DNA from: Lutibacter sp.
GTDB taxonomy: Bacteria; Bacteroidota; Bacteroidia; Flavobacteriales; Flavobacteriaceae
Assembly (NCBI GenBank): GCA_003516285.1
Contig: DPCK01000029.1
Span: 1,082-41,902, forward strand
DNA length: 40,821 nt
Direction: 5' to 3'
Part shown: piece by piece, positions 1 through 8,419 of the stretch
Layout of the letters: every line of letters starts with the position of its first letter
Numbering within the stretch: the stretch's first letter is position 1
Notes under the pieces: generated by a model
What the model was told of the DNA's origin: nothing
Databases searched by the model: none
The model's input: the letters and a program-made list of their open reading frames with translations, nothing else
Translations under genes and position numbers: made by a program

Positions 1-254
1 TCAAAACCAAATCTTGAATAATCGTGTTTTGCGGCACCAGTTTGCATCATTTCTATGGCGCAACAGCTGGTTCCAAAATACAAGGACCAAAGCGAGTTTG
101 CACGTCCCCAGTTGATAACGCTGTCTAAAGTGGTTACCACAATGTTTCCGCCATTGCCTCCAGGAATTATTTTTCCGGGAAAATCTGCAGGAACAACTTG
201 TTTTAATCCTTCTTCTTCTAGCTGGCTTAAATATCGTTTTTTATCTACTCCCAT
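1..254 (-). CDS. nuoB: NADH-quinone oxidoreductase subunit B, N-terminal part (runs off left edge)
   Basis: Complex I peripheral-arm subunit that carries the terminal Fe-S cluster N2 and passes electrons to quinone at the membrane surface. Only about 84 residues are in the window. They begin MGVDKKRYLSQLEEEG and contain the family signature around residues 58-72, with the tandem cysteines and following acidic/Met stretch (TSCCAIEMM) typical of NuoB. The ATG at 252-254 was chosen because it gives the usual short N-terminus and overlaps the 3' end of nuoA by 10 bases, the normal translational coupling in nuo operons. The rest of the gene, and presumably nuoC onward, lies to the left of the window. 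The identification is secure from the CC motif plus the nuoA neighbour. Confidence 0.93.
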   Translation of the reverse strand, partial: MGVDKKRYLSQLEEEGLKQVVPADFPGKIIPGGNGGNIVVTTLDSVINWGRANSLWSLYFGTSCCAIEMMQTGAAKHDYSRFGF

Positions 255-595
255 TGTAAAGCTCGTTTTTTGTATGCGTATAACAATCCCAATCCTAAAA
301 TGAACAGGAATATAATAATTTCTACCAAAGCAACGGTACCCACTTCTTTGTAAACAACAGCCCAAGGCACTAAAAAGGCGACTTCGACGTCAAATATTAA
401 AAAAAGAATGGCAAAAAGATAATACCCTACTTTAAATTGAATCCAGGTTGGTCCAATGGTTGGAATTCCGCATTCGTAAGGTTCTCTTTTTTGGAGATTA
501 TCAGATTTATGTGAAATTAAATTTGATAAAAAGTTTGCACCGGCAACCAGTACAATGGCTGCAAGTAAAAATACAATGATGGCTTCTGAACCCAT
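245..595 (-). CDS. nuoA: NADH-quinone oxidoreductase subunit A
   Basis: Small membrane subunit of complex I, three transmembrane helices, 116 residues, normal length for the family. Visible signatures are the YECGIP motif near residues 40-45, the cysteine-bearing loop close to the quinone site, and the conserved IFDVEVAFLVPWA stretch in helix 2 (about residues 67-79) with its membrane-embedded acidic residues. It is the first gene of the nuo operon, read leftwards. Its stop codon lies inside the start of nuoB. A TAnnTTTG element lies about 30 bases upstream of the start codon. The neighbouring korAB genes on the same strand end in a terminator just before it, so nuo is probably transcribed separately. 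Confidence 0.95.
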   Translation of the reverse strand: MGSEAIIVFLLAAIVLVAGANFLSNLISHKSDNLQKREPYECGIPTIGPTWIQFKVGYYLFAILFLIFDVEVAFLVPWAVVYKEVGTVALVEIIIFLFILGLGLLYAYKKRALQWE

Positions 596-621
596 TTTTT
601 ATATACTTTTTAATTGGTGGA

Positions 622-629
622 CAAAATTA
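622..629 (-). promoter_or_regulatory. Probable nuo operon -7 promoter element
   Basis: On the minus strand this reads TAATTTTG, a match to the Bacteroidota -7 consensus TAnnTTTG, about 26 bases before the nuoA start codon. The region that would hold the -33 element overlaps the korB terminator, and I see no clean TTTG there. Assigned by motif and position only. Confidence 0.5.
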
Positions 630-642
630 TGGTTTTAAAGAA

Positions 643-672
643 AAAAATAGCTGACATAAATCAGCTATTTTT
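643..672 (-). terminator. Terminator after korB
   Basis: Perfect 12-bp inverted repeat: arms 643-654 and 661-672 (AAAAATAGCTGA and its complement) around a 6-base loop, flanked by an A-tract and T-tract. It lies 12 bases beyond the korB stop, so it would end korAB transcription before nuoA. Confidence 0.85.
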
Positions 673-683
673 CATATTTTTTA

Positions 684-1700
684 TTACTTAACCTCGTATG
701 TTTCTCCTGAGAAGAAGAGGTCATCTGTTTTTTTGAATTTTGAATTTGCTTTAACTTGAGCCGTTAGCGCATCTTCTCTTTCTTCCAAAGTAACATCGGC
801 AAAACTTCTGATAATACCTGTTGCCAATGGATACTCCAATCTTACAAGCATTTGATGAAGCGTTTTATCTTCTTCTTTGGCATTATGAACCAAAATATCT
901 TCCTGCGTTACGCCGTTTTCACCAATGGTTACCACTTCTAATTTCAATTTATTTAACACCAATCCTTTGTCTTTATTTTTACCAAAAATCATTGGTTTTC
1001 CGTGTTCAAGAAAAATTTGTCTGTCTTCTTTTACCTCTTTGTCAGTTACATCATCAAAACAACCATCATTGAAAATCACACAGTTTTGAAGTACTTCAAT
1101 TAAGGAAGTTCCTTTAAATTTATGTGCATCAATAAAAATCTGCGTCATATCTTTCGGATTGTTACCGCCAATTCTTGCGAAGAAACGTGCATTGGCGCCC
1201 AATGCCAATTCACCTGGAGAAAAAGGAGGTTGTGTATTTCCGTATGGAGATGATTTTGTTTTTTGTCCAACTAAGGAAGTTGGAGAAAATTGCCCTTTGG
1301 TTAATCCATAGATTTCATTGTTAAACATCACCATATTTAAATCGATGTTTCTTCTTAATAAATGAATAAAATGGTTTCCGCCAATGGCCATTGAATCACC
1401 GTCACCGGTCATCACCCAAACACTTAAGTTGGGATTTGCCAATTTTACGCCTGAAGCAATTCCGGGTGCTCTGCCGTGAATGGTGTGCATTCCGTAAGTG
1501 CTCATATAATAAGGAAAACGTGATGAGCATCCAATCCCTGAAATAAACACGACGTCTTCTTTATTAACGCCCATTTCTGGAAGTGCTTTTTGCATAGATC
1601 GCAAAACCACGTAATCGTCGCAACCAGGACACCACCTAACTTCCTGATCACTTGTAAAATCTTTGAATGTATATTTTTTTACAGCTGTTGTAGTTTCCAT
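684..1700 (-). CDS. korB: 2-oxoacid:ferredoxin oxidoreductase, beta subunit (2-oxoglutarate type)
   Basis: TPP-binding subunit that decarboxylates 2-oxoglutarate (or a related 2-oxoacid) with CoA and reduces ferredoxin, in the cytoplasm. 338 residues, usual for the family. Visible: WCPGCDD near residues 23-29 and GIGCSSR near 55-61, plus a later Cys in LQNCVIF, which together fit the [4Fe-4S] ligands; and the TPP/Mg motif GDGDSMAIGGNH near 98-109 followed by MFNNEIYG. It lies 2 bases downstream of korA, so the two are cotranscribed and probably translationally coupled. Substrate choice between 2-oxoglutarate and pyruvate cannot be proved from sequence. The short two-subunit form is the one usually called Kor in flavobacteria, where it often does the 2-oxoglutarate step of the TCA cycle. 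Confidence 0.92.
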   Translation of the reverse strand: METTTAVKKYTFKDFTSDQEVRWCPGCDDYVVLRSMQKALPEMGVNKEDVVFISGIGCSSRFPYYMSTYGMHTIHGRAPGIASGVKLANPNLSVWVMTGDGDSMAIGGNHFIHLLRRNIDLNMVMFNNEIYGLTKGQFSPTSLVGQKTKSSPYGNTQPPFSPGELALGANARFFARIGGNNPKDMTQIFIDAHKFKGTSLIEVLQNCVIFNDGCFDDVTDKEVKEDRQIFLEHGKPMIFGKNKDKGLVLNKLKLEVVTIGENGVTQEDILVHNAKEEDKTLHQMLVRLEYPLATGIIRSFADVTLEEREDALTAQVKANSKFKKTDDLFFSGETYEVK

Positions 1701-1702
1701 AA

Positions 1703-3556
1703 TTATACCAATAATTTAAATTGTTGAACTAGTTCGTCGTTAGAGAATGGCAATCCTTGAATTTTGTTGTGTTGAGAAAATTCAAATTTTGGAAATCTGG
1801 TTTTTAAAATAGAAACAAATTGACCGGCATTCAATTCACAAACAATTATTTTTTTGTATTTAGATAAAATTTCTTCTGTATTTTTTGGCATTGGATTGAT
1901 ATAGTTAAAATGTGCAAATCCAATATTTTTGTAGCCTTCATCGCTTATTTGTTTAACAGCAGAATGTAAAGAACCATAAGTTCCGCCCCATCCAATCACC
2001 AACAAATCTCCTGATTCCGCAAATTCAGTTTTTAATTCAGGAATGTTATTTTCAACTAGTCTGACTTTTTCTGCTCTGATATGCGTCATTTTCTCGTGGT
2101 TTATTGGTTCATAAGAAATATTGCCTGTAACAAAATCTTTTTCCAATCCGCCAATTCTGTGTTCCATTCCCGGTGTTCCAGGGACTGGCCAATTACGGGC
2201 CAAGGTTTTTTCATCACGGTCATACGGACTCCAATTCTCTTTGATTTCCGTAACCTTGTGGTTTTTAATTTCAGGCATATCTGCAACGGATCTAATTTTC
2301 CAAGGAGCCGAACCGTTGGCGATGTATCCGTCAGTCAATAATATTACCGGAGTCATATGTTCCAAAGCAAGTCGGGCCGCTTCATAAGCAAAATTAAAGC
2401 AGTTTGCAGGCGTGCTTGCGGCAATTACAATAACCGGACTTTCACCGTTTCTTCCATACATCGCTTGCAATAAATCCGATTGTTCTGTTTTTGTTGGTAA
2501 TCCTGTTGATGGTCCGCCACGTTGTACATTGATAACTACCAAAGGTAATTCAACCATCATCGCCAAGCCTATTGCTTCGCCTTTTAAAGCCAATCCTGGC
2601 CCGGATGTTGTTGTAATCGCTAAATCACCGGCGAATGCAGCGCCAATGGCTGAAGTAACTCCAGCTATTTCGTCTTCTGCCTGAAAAGCTTTTACGCCAA
2701 AATGTTTGTGTTTAACCAACTCGTGTAAAATATCGGTAGCTGGCGTAATGGGGTATGAACCTAAAAATAATTCTAAACCCGATTTTTCTGCAGCGGCCAA
2801 AAGCCCCCAAGCTGTAGCGGTATTTCCGCCGATAATTCTATAAGTTCCCGGTACCATTTTGGCAGGGGAAATTGTATAGGCATTTGGAATCAATTCCAAA
2901 GTTTCGGCAAAATAATAACCGGCATTCAATACTTTCGTATTTGCTTCAATTAAATGTTGTTTTCCTTTAAATTTTTTATTGAAAAAATCAACTGTATGTT
3001 CCAAAGAACGATCATACATCCAATAAACCATTCCTAAAGAAAACATATTTTTGCTTCGGGTGATGGATTTGTTGTCCAACCCTTCCACATCTTTCAATGC
3101 TTCTTTGGTCATTGTTGTCATATCAACCTGAATAACACGGTAGTTTTCCAAGCTTCCATCCTCAAGCGGATTGGTTTTATATTCCGCTTTGTCTAAATTT
3201 TTCTTTGTAAAGGAATCTGTGTCCACAATGATTGTGTGACCAGGCTTTACGGCATATAAATTGGTTTTTAAAGCAGCCGGGTTCATAGCCACCAACAAAT
3301 CCACATTGTCTCCGGGAGTGCTTATTTCTACGCTTCCAATATGAACCTGAAATCCTGAAACACCATATAAACTTCCTTGAGGCGCTCTAATTTCCGAAGG
3401 ATAGTTAGGGAAGGTTGCAATATCATTGCCAAACATTGCCGAAGTATCAGTAAACTGGGTTCCTGTTAACTGCATTCCGTCTCCTGAATCCCCAACAAAC
3501 CTAACAACTACTGCTTCCAGTACCTCAGGTTGAAGAATTGTTTTAGTTGTAATCAT
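1703..3556 (-). CDS. korA: 2-oxoacid:ferredoxin oxidoreductase, fused gamma-alpha subunit
   Basis: Partner of korB. The 617 residues contain two domains: an N-terminal gamma domain (about residues 15-195) with the GDSGDGMQLTG motif near its start, and an alpha domain from about residue 235 (GNTATAWGLLAAAEKSG, then SYPITPATD, QAEDEIAGVTSAIGAA and TTTSGPGLALK) that builds the TPP pyrimidine and CoA site. The conserved YPITP motif and the RGGPSTGLPT loop are intact. It starts at an ATG preceded by an AT-rich leader with a TAccTTTG promoter element about 70 bases upstream. It diverges from the ferredoxin gene across a 171-base spacer. This supports a shared function: KorAB would reduce that ferredoxin. 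Confidence 0.93.
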   Translation of the reverse strand: MITTKTILQPEVLEAVVVRFVGDSGDGMQLTGTQFTDTSAMFGNDIATFPNYPSEIRAPQGSLYGVSGFQVHIGSVEISTPGDNVDLLVAMNPAALKTNLYAVKPGHTIIVDTDSFTKKNLDKAEYKTNPLEDGSLENYRVIQVDMTTMTKEALKDVEGLDNKSITRSKNMFSLGMVYWMYDRSLEHTVDFFNKKFKGKQHLIEANTKVLNAGYYFAETLELIPNAYTISPAKMVPGTYRIIGGNTATAWGLLAAAEKSGLELFLGSYPITPATDILHELVKHKHFGVKAFQAEDEIAGVTSAIGAAFAGDLAITTTSGPGLALKGEAIGLAMMVELPLVVINVQRGGPSTGLPTKTEQSDLLQAMYGRNGESPVIVIAASTPANCFNFAYEAARLALEHMTPVILLTDGYIANGSAPWKIRSVADMPEIKNHKVTEIKENWSPYDRDEKTLARNWPVPGTPGMEHRIGGLEKDFVTGNISYEPINHEKMTHIRAEKVRLVENNIPELKTEFAESGDLLVIGWGGTYGSLHSAVKQISDEGYKNIGFAHFNYINPMPKNTEEILSKYKKIIVCELNAGQFVSILKTRFPKFEFSQHNKIQGLPFSNDELVQQFKLLV

Positions 3557-3623
3557 AATTAATGTAAATTAAAAAAATTTGTTTAAATTTATTGAAAATT
3601 ATTGTATGTTCAACATAAAGTGC

Positions 3624-3631
3624 CAAAGGTA
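3624..3631 (-). promoter_or_regulatory. Probable korAB -7 promoter element
   Basis: Minus strand reads TACCTTTG, matching TAnnTTTG, 68 bases before the korA start. It shares the divergent intergenic region with the ferredoxin promoter. No clear -33 TTTG at the expected distance. Confidence 0.5.
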
Positions 3632-3689
3632 TATTTACTTTTTTAAAGGGGAAATGACTTTTATCACATAGACTTGCAATAATTTTATA

Positions 3690-3697
3690 TAATTTTG
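3690..3697 (+). promoter_or_regulatory. Probable ferredoxin -7 promoter element
   Basis: TAATTTTG matches TAnnTTTG, 30 bases upstream of the ferredoxin start codon. A TTG lies at 3674-3676, but the spacing of 13 bases is shorter than usual for a -33 box. Confidence 0.45.
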
Positions 3698-3727
3698 TTG
3701 AATATTTAATAATAAAAATTAGTAATC

Positions 3728-4078
3728 ATGGCGATTAGAATAACAGATGAATGCATTAATTGTGATGCATGTATTTCAGAATGTCCAAATAATGCAATAT
3801 ACGAACCAGATGGAGATTGGTCGTACTCAGATGGAACTGCCTTAAAAGGTATGGTAACTTTACCTAATGGTAAACAAGCTGATGCCGATAAAAGAAATGA
3901 ACCTATATCTGATGAGTTTTATTTTATTGTAACTGATAAATGTACAGAGTGTAAAGGTTTTCACGATGAACCGCAATGTGCTTCAGTTTGTCCGGTTGAT
4001 TGCTGTATTCTAGATGAAGAACATGTAGAAACTGAAGACCAATTAATGGGAAAAAAAGAGTGGATGCACGGAGAGTAA
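3728..4078 (+). CDS. 2[4Fe-4S] ferredoxin (Alvin-like, with extended inter-cluster loop)
   Basis: Cytoplasmic low-potential electron carrier, 116 residues. Cluster I ligands are C9, C12, C15 and C19 (CINCDACISECP). Cluster II ligands are C72, C75, C84 and C88, with C92/C93 close behind, and the spacing between C75 and C84 is extended as in the Alvin-type subfamily. A roughly 45-residue insertion rich in charged residues separates the two cluster motifs, and the C-terminus is acidic (about residues 93-116). It is divergent from korA, and I infer it is the acceptor for KorAB. It could equally serve other ferredoxin-dependent enzymes. A bidirectional terminator follows the gene. Confidence 0.92.
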   Translation: MAIRITDECINCDACISECPNNAIYEPDGDWSYSDGTALKGMVTLPNGKQADADKRNEPISDEFYFIVTDKCTECKGFHDEPQCASVCPVDCCILDEEHVETEDQLMGKKEWMHGE

Positions 4079-4094
4079 TTTCTTCAAAATTCAT

Positions 4095-4124
4095 AAAAAA
4101 GCACCGTGAAAACGGTGCTTTTTT
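4095..4124. terminator. Bidirectional terminator after ferredoxin
   Basis: Arms 4101-4107 (GCACCGT) and 4112-4118 (ACGGTGC) around a GAAA tetraloop, with six A before and six T after, so it can act from either side. It lies 22 bases beyond the ferredoxin stop. Confidence 0.9.
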
Positions 4125-4149
4125 AGTTTGTAAATTTTTCATCCGCACA

Positions 4150-4235
4150 AACGCTTGAGCCGGCGAAAGCGCTTAATCTCCCTTCCCTTGGGGAATGGCC
4201 TGTCCCGCTTTTATTGCGGGAGCCGGGGATGGGAT
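4150..4235. repeat. GC-rich intergenic repeat-like element between ferredoxin and lepA
   Basis: A stretch much richer in GC than its surroundings fills the gap up to the lepA stop codon. It contains the hairpin TCCCGC (4203-4208) / GCGGGA (4216-4221) and flanking runs such as CTCCCTTCCC and GGGGATGGGAT that can pair with each other. Similar C-run/G-run elements are scattered between genes in many Bacteroidota genomes. It may end lepA transcription. That this one is a multi-copy repeat is from general knowledge, not shown by a second copy here. Confidence 0.5.
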
Positions 4236-6032
4236 TTAGTCGTTTAACTTTAAAACGGCCATAAATGCCTCTTGCGGAATTTCAACATTCCCAACTTGTC
4301 TCATCCGTTTTTTACCTTTCTTTTGTTTTTCCAACAGTTTTCGTTTACGGGAAATATCACCGCCATAACATTTTGCGGTCACATCTTTCCGAAGTGCTTT
4401 CACCGTTTCTCGTGAAATAATTTTAGCGCCAATTGCGGCCTGAATCGGAATGTCAAATTGTTGGCGCGGTATTAACTGACGCAGTTTTTCACACATTTTT
4501 TTACCTATATGATAGGCATTGTCTGTATGAATCAAGGAAGAAAGTGCATCAACAACTGTTCCGTTCAATAAAATATCAAGCCTAACCAATTTTGAGGCTC
4601 TCATTCCAATAGGATGATAATCAAAAGAGGCATATCCTTTTGAAACTGTTTTTAATCGGTCGTAAAAATCGAAAACAATTTCAGCCAAAGGCATTTCAAA
4701 AGTCAATTCAACACGCTCTGGCGTTAAATAAGTCTGGTTGGTGATTTGTCCGCGTTTTTCAATGCACAAACTCATCACTTGTCCAATAAAATCGGATTTG
4801 GTAATAATGCTGGCTTTAATATAAGGTTCTTCAACCCTGTTTAATTTTGAGGGTTCGGGCAAATCGGTCGGATTGTTCACTAAAATTGGAACATCGGAAT
4901 GTTTGTTGCTAAAAGCGTGATAAGATACGTTTGGCACGGTGGTAATTACCGTCATATCAAACTCACGTTCCAATCTTTCCTGAATAATTTCCAAATGCAG
5001 CATTCCCAGAAAACCGCAACGAAAACCAAATCCCAAGGCGGCAGAACTTTCAGGCACAAACACCAAAGAAGCATCATTTAACTGAAGCTTTTCCATAGAA
5101 GAACGAAGCTCTTCATATTCATCGGTATCAACAGGGTAAATACCTGCAAATACCATTGGTTTTACATCTTCAAAACCGTCAATTCTGCTGTGGGTCGGAT
5201 TTAAGGCGTCAGTAATCGTATCACCAACTTTAATTTCAACAGCGGTTTTAACTCCGGTGATTAAATACCCGACATCACCTGCTTTTACGCTTTGTTTTGC
5301 AACTTGCGTTAATTTTAAAGTTCCAACTTCATCGGCATTGTATTCGTTGCCCGTTGCCATAAATTTTATGCGTTGTCCTTTTTTAATTTCTCCGTTAAAA
5401 ACCCTGAAATAAGTTTCAACGCCACGGTACGAATTGTAAACCGAGTCAAAAATCAATGCCTGCAATGGCGCATTCACATCACCTTTAGGGGCAGGAATTT
5501 TTTCAATAATCGCTTTTAAAATATTTTCAACGCCAAATCCCGTTTTTCCACTTGCGTGAATCACATCTTCAGGTTCGCAACCAAGCAAATCAACAATGTC
5601 ATCGGTCACTTCTTCCGGATTGGCGCTTGGCAAATCGACTTTGTTTAAAATAGGTATAATTTCCAAATCGTGTTCCAAGGCCAAATATAAATTGGAAATG
5701 GTCTGTGCCTGAATGCTTTGTGCGGCATCAACAATGAGCAAAGCGCCTTCACAGGCGGCAATGGATCGGGAAACTTCGTAAGAAAAATCTACGTGGCCCG
5801 GCGTGTCAATTAAATTTAAAATATAATTTTCGCCCTCATACATATATTCCATTTGAATGGCGTGGCTTTTTATGGTAATGCCGCGTTCGCGCTCCAAATC
5901 CATACTGTCCAGCAGCTGAGCCTGTTCTTCACGCGCCGTTGTGGTCCCGGTAAAACTTAACAACCTGTCGGCTAAGGTACTTTTTCCGTGGTCAATATGT
6001 GCAATGATGCAAAAATTTCTGATGTTTTTCAT
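4236..6032 (-). CDS. lepA: Elongation factor 4 (LepA), ribosome-associated GTPase
   Basis: Translational GTPase thought to act on stalled or initiating ribosomes. 598 residues, the standard length. G1 is AHIDHGKST (about residues 10-18), G2 lies near RERGIT, G3 is DTPGHVDF (about 76-83) and G4 NKVD (about 130-133). Domains II, III and V follow, and the LepA-specific C-terminal domain ends with the basic segment [19 protein letters not shown]. The ATG at 6030-6032 gives the canonical [18 protein letters not shown] start. It is monocistronic: a TAnnTTTG promoter element lies about 30 bases upstream and a GC-rich repeat element abuts its stop codon. Confidence 0.97.
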   Translation of the reverse strand: MKNIRNFCIIAHIDHGKSTLADRLLSFTGTTTAREEQAQLLDSMDLERERGITIKSHAIQMEYMYEGENYILNLIDTPGHVDFSYEVSRSIAACEGALLIVDAAQSIQAQTISNLYLALEHDLEIIPILNKVDLPSANPEEVTDDIVDLLGCEPEDVIHASGKTGFGVENILKAIIEKIPAPKGDVNAPLQALIFDSVYNSYRGVETYFRVFNGEIKKGQRIKFMATGNEYNADEVGTLKLTQVAKQSVKAGDVGYLITGVKTAVEIKVGDTITDALNPTHSRIDGFEDVKPMVFAGIYPVDTDEYEELRSSMEKLQLNDASLVFVPESSAALGFGFRCGFLGMLHLEIIQERLEREFDMTVITTVPNVSYHAFSNKHSDVPILVNNPTDLPEPSKLNRVEEPYIKASIITKSDFIGQVMSLCIEKRGQITNQTYLTPERVELTFEMPLAEIVFDFYDRLKTVSKGYASFDYHPIGMRASKLVRLDILLNGTVVDALSSLIHTDNAYHIGKKMCEKLRQLIPRQQFDIPIQAAIGAKIISRETVKALRKDVTAKCYGGDISRKRKLLEKQKKGKKRMRQVGNVEIPQEAFMAVLKLND

Positions 6033-6062
6033 ACGTCGTTTTCCTTTCTACTTTTAGTTGCG

Positions 6063-6070
6063 CAAATATA
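6063..6070 (-). promoter_or_regulatory. Probable lepA -7 promoter element
   Basis: Minus strand reads TATATTTG, a full match to TAnnTTTG, 30 bases before the lepA start codon. A good -33 element is not evident. Confidence 0.55.
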
Positions 6071-6189
6071 ACGAAATAAGGGTTTGAAAATGCGACAAGT
6101 TTAAATGTTTGCGATTCAGCCAAGTTGGAAATAAATAAATTTTAGTTTTTTTGGGTCTTTCCGCATTTTTGGTGATCTTTCCAGCGATT

Positions 6190-6245
6190 TTGTAGGGCGT
6201 TCCCCGCCAGCTGGCGGGGTCAGGCTTTTCGCTGCAATCTTTTTT
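6190..6245. repeat. Palindromic Bacteroidota-type intergenic repeat
   Basis: Contains a perfect 18-bp palindrome at 6202-6219 (CCCCGCCAGCTGGCGGGG) framed by GGGCGTTC before it and GTCAGGCTTTTCGCTGC after it. From memory, this frame (GGGCGT ... GTCGGGCTTTTCGCTGCAATC) is a common dispersed intergenic element in flavobacteria, with variable palindromic cores. It lies in the 295-base gap between lepA and the TolB-like gene, which otherwise holds only AT-rich sequence and the lepA promoter. Confidence 0.6.
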
Positions 6246-6327
6246 ATCGGCGAAAAACCTCTAAAAAGTATTTCCGCTATAATCCTTAACGCAAATCCAA
6301 TTAAATATCGAAAAAAACCAATTTTAG

Positions 6328-7434
6328 CTAATCCACCCAGTCGGCAGTAAATAAATTGGTGTCGCGGGTGCCGTTATTATTTCTGTTGGAAGAAAAAACG
6401 ATTTTTTTTCCATCGGGCGAAAACATCGGAAATGCATCAAAAACAGTGTCAAAAGTAATTTGTTCTAAGCCGGTTCCGTCCACGTTTATCATAAATAAAT
6501 TAAAGCTCGATTTTGTTTTATGGTTGGAGGAGAAAATCACTTTTTTGCCGGATGGATGAAAAAACGGCGCCCAATTGGCACTTCCTAAATTGGTGATTTT
6601 GGTTAAATTGCTGCCGTCGACATTGCAGGTATACAATTCCATATTCGTAGGCTGAACCAATCCCTCAGCCAATAAATCTTTGTATTCTTTTATTTCATCT
6701 TCAGTTTTCGGACGTGACGAACGGAAAATTAATTTGGTGCCGTCGGGCGAAAAGAAAGCGCCGCCGTCGTAACCCAATTCAAAAGTCACTTGTTTTACGT
6801 TAGATCCGTCAATATTCATGGTAAACAATTCCAAATCACCGGTTCTTGTGGAGGTGAAGACAATTTTATCGCCTTTTGGCGAAACGGTTGGTTCGGCATC
6901 ATAACCAGGTTCAAAAGTGAGTTGCTTTAACTGATTTCCTTTGGTGTCTGCCACAAAAATATCGAAATCTTCATAAACCGGCCAAATATATTTGTTGCCG
7001 TAATCTTCCTTTTTTGGAACGGGCGGACAAGCTTTATCGGCCAAATGAGTTGAGGAATAAACGATGGTGGAATCTCCCGGCAAAAAATAACTGCAGGTGG
7101 TTCTTCCTTCTCCGGTACTGATCATTTGTGGAATTTGCCCTTTGCTTAAATCATCATCAATATGCATCGTGAAAATTTGGTCACATTCCATTCCCCAGGC
7201 TTTTGTGTTCGCCTGAAAAGTGAGTTTCGTATTGTCGAAACTCCAGTAAGCTTCCGCATTGTCGCCGCCAAAAGTAATTTGTTTTATGTTTTTCAAATGT
7301 TTTTCCTGCGGATAATGCAGTATGTTCACAATTTTTGTGGCGCCCGATTTTCCGTCGTAAGCGGTTTTATGCTGGGAAGATTTGCAGCCTAAAAAGAGAG
7401 TCGTCATTAGAAGCAATGATAATCTAAATTTCAT
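6328..7434 (-). CDS. TolB-like PD40 beta-propeller lipoprotein
   Basis: 368 residues with an N-terminal lipoprotein signal ending in the lipobox LFLGC (Cys17), so it is probably anchored in the outer or inner membrane and faces the periplasm. The body is a run of WD40-like PD40 blades. The strands FSPDGTKLIFRSSRP, VSPKGDKIVFTSTRTG and FSPDGKKIVFSSNRN recur about every 45-50 residues, each followed by LFTMNIDGSN-type segments. Such propellers bind proteins or peptides, but no partner is evident. It is not the Tol-Pal tolB: it lacks the N-terminal TolB domain and tol neighbours. It has its own -7 element and stands alone. Confidence 0.85.
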   Translation of the reverse strand: MKFRLSLLLMTTLFLGCKSSQHKTAYDGKSGATKIVNILHYPQEKHLKNIKQITFGGDNAEAYWSFDNTKLTFQANTKAWGMECDQIFTMHIDDDLSKGQIPQMISTGEGRTTCSYFLPGDSTIVYSSTHLADKACPPVPKKEDYGNKYIWPVYEDFDIFVADTKGNQLKQLTFEPGYDAEPTVSPKGDKIVFTSTRTGDLELFTMNIDGSNVKQVTFELGYDGGAFFSPDGTKLIFRSSRPKTEDEIKEYKDLLAEGLVQPTNMELYTCNVDGSNLTKITNLGSANWAPFFHPSGKKVIFSSNHKTKSSFNLFMINVDGTGLEQITFDTVFDAFPMFSPDGKKIVFSSNRNNNGTRDTNLFTADWVD

Positions 7435-7454
7435 AAATGTGGTTTTAAGGTATT

Positions 7455-7462
7455 CAAAAATA
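7455..7462 (-). promoter_or_regulatory. Probable -7 promoter element of the TolB-like gene
   Basis: Minus strand reads TATTTTTG (TAnnTTTG), 20 bases before the start codon. Upstream sequence is AT-rich with no clear -33 box. Confidence 0.45.
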
Positions 7463-7894
7463 CAATTTATCTTTAAATTGTAAAGCCATAATTTGTTGTT
7501 GTTCTTAGAATTTTCTTTTAATATGATTTGGCAGAAAAATTGTAAATATTTGATTGTAATATATTATTTATATATAAAAATGAGATTAGGAATATTTCAG
7601 GCTTAAATTAAATGGGGTGTTTTTTTGTAATTTAAAATTATTTTTTTATTGAAATTAACATAAATTATTTGACACAAAAAGTCTGCCTCTTGACAAATTA
7701 GAACTTCTTGTTTTTGGTAAAATTGTTTTTTTGTAAAAATAATGTAAATCAAATTTTATTGACCAAAGTTGATTCCAGGGGAATGATAAATTTGTTAAAA
7801 TCAGTCTTAGTTGGGTGTTCTTTTGATATTTTATTAAATAAATGGCCATATTTTTTTTAGCAAAAGTAATTGGAATACAAATTTGAATTTACAT

Positions 7895-7948
7895 ACGATT
7901 TAAATCGTTCTTAAAGCTTGATATCAAATAAGCTTGATATCAAATAAG
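7895..7948. promoter_or_regulatory. Cluster of palindromes with a perfect 16-bp tandem duplication
   Basis: Positions 7895-7908 are a perfect 14-bp palindrome, ACGATTTAAATCGT. Positions 7914-7929 and 7930-7945 are identical 16-bp units (AAGCTTGATATCAAAT), each holding the 10-bp palindrome TTGATATCAA, and the repeat continues for three more bases to 7948. Spacing of 16 bp puts the two sites about one and a half helical turns apart. The layout resembles a multi-site operator, but the site is about 250 bases from the nearest start codon and no regulator is known, so its function is open. Confidence 0.5.
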
Positions 7949-8194
7949 AAATTACATGCTTCTGTATCTATTATGTTTATTTAACTATAAATATTTAGAA
8001 TCATTAATTTTTAATGCAATCATCAAAATTGTTTAAATTTACTGCTATAAAGTTAAACAGAAGTATTAAATTTTATGGATGAGCTTATAAAAACAGCCAT
8101 TTTAACGAGGCAAATCATTTGAAAAATTCATAGTAAAGTTCAAATAAATCCTTAAAAATTAGTCAGTTACAACATTATTTAAAAATAAAAACAT

Positions 8195-8416
8195 ATGGAA
8201 TTAGTACAAAATGCATTAGAATTTGAGCAACGTAAAATGACATTAAAAACCACAAATGACCGTATTTTGGCTTCAAGAGAAGTGAAATCGTTAATTTTAA
8301 GTTTGAATGAAGTTTATAAAACAACTAAAAATCCGGAATTAATGGATTTGATGAAAAGATTAACCGTTATCAAACAGAAAATTGAAAAAAGATTGAAATT
8401 GCGTTTAACAATTTAA
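8195..8416 (+). CDS. Small basic helical protein of unknown function
   Basis: 73 residues, not recognised. It is predicted to be mostly alpha-helical (residues 1-20, 27-42 and 46-70), and the last 25 residues are strongly basic (KRLTVIKQKIEKRLKLRL). It has no signal peptide, cysteine or membrane segment, so it is likely a soluble cytoplasmic protein and could bind nucleic acid. It ends 3 bases before the glutathione peroxidase start, which points to one transcription unit and perhaps a linked role in oxidative stress. Codon use looks like that of its neighbours, which supports a real gene. The upstream AT-rich region holds a palindrome cluster about 250 bases away. Confidence 0.7.
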   Translation: MELVQNALEFEQRKMTLKTTNDRILASREVKSLILSLNEVYKTTKNPELMDLMKRLTVIKQKIEKRLKLRLTI

Positions 8417-8419
8417 AAA

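Larger units (their letters stand above)
7435..8194. other. 760-base AT-rich intergenic region
   Basis: Separates the leftward TolB-like gene from the rightward 73-residue gene. I see no convincing gene in it. A 64-codon minus frame at 7655-7849 has no recognisable features and starts in an A/T-rich stretch. The visible structure is the cluster of palindromes at 7895-7948 described separately. Two upstream promoters and possibly an RNA could be hidden here. Confidence 0.6.

Noticed and set aside
2081..2684. Several frames opposite or out of phase with korA
   Set aside because: They overlap a fully intact korA with clear domains, and their translations have no recognisable features.
6328..7434. 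Assignment as Tol-Pal TolB
   Set aside because: The protein is a lipoprotein with only PD40 blades, lacks the TolB N-terminal domain, and has no tol or pal neighbours.
7655..7849. 64-codon minus-strand frame in the large intergenic region
   Set aside because: No recognisable domain, signal peptide or good start context, and its composition is that of AT-rich non-coding DNA. It could be real, but I cannot support it.
8074..8121. 15-codon frame (MDELIKTAILTRQII) upstream of the 73-residue gene
   Set aside because: Too short, with no conservation evidence in the window and no sign of a leader-peptide role such as runs of a regulatory amino acid.
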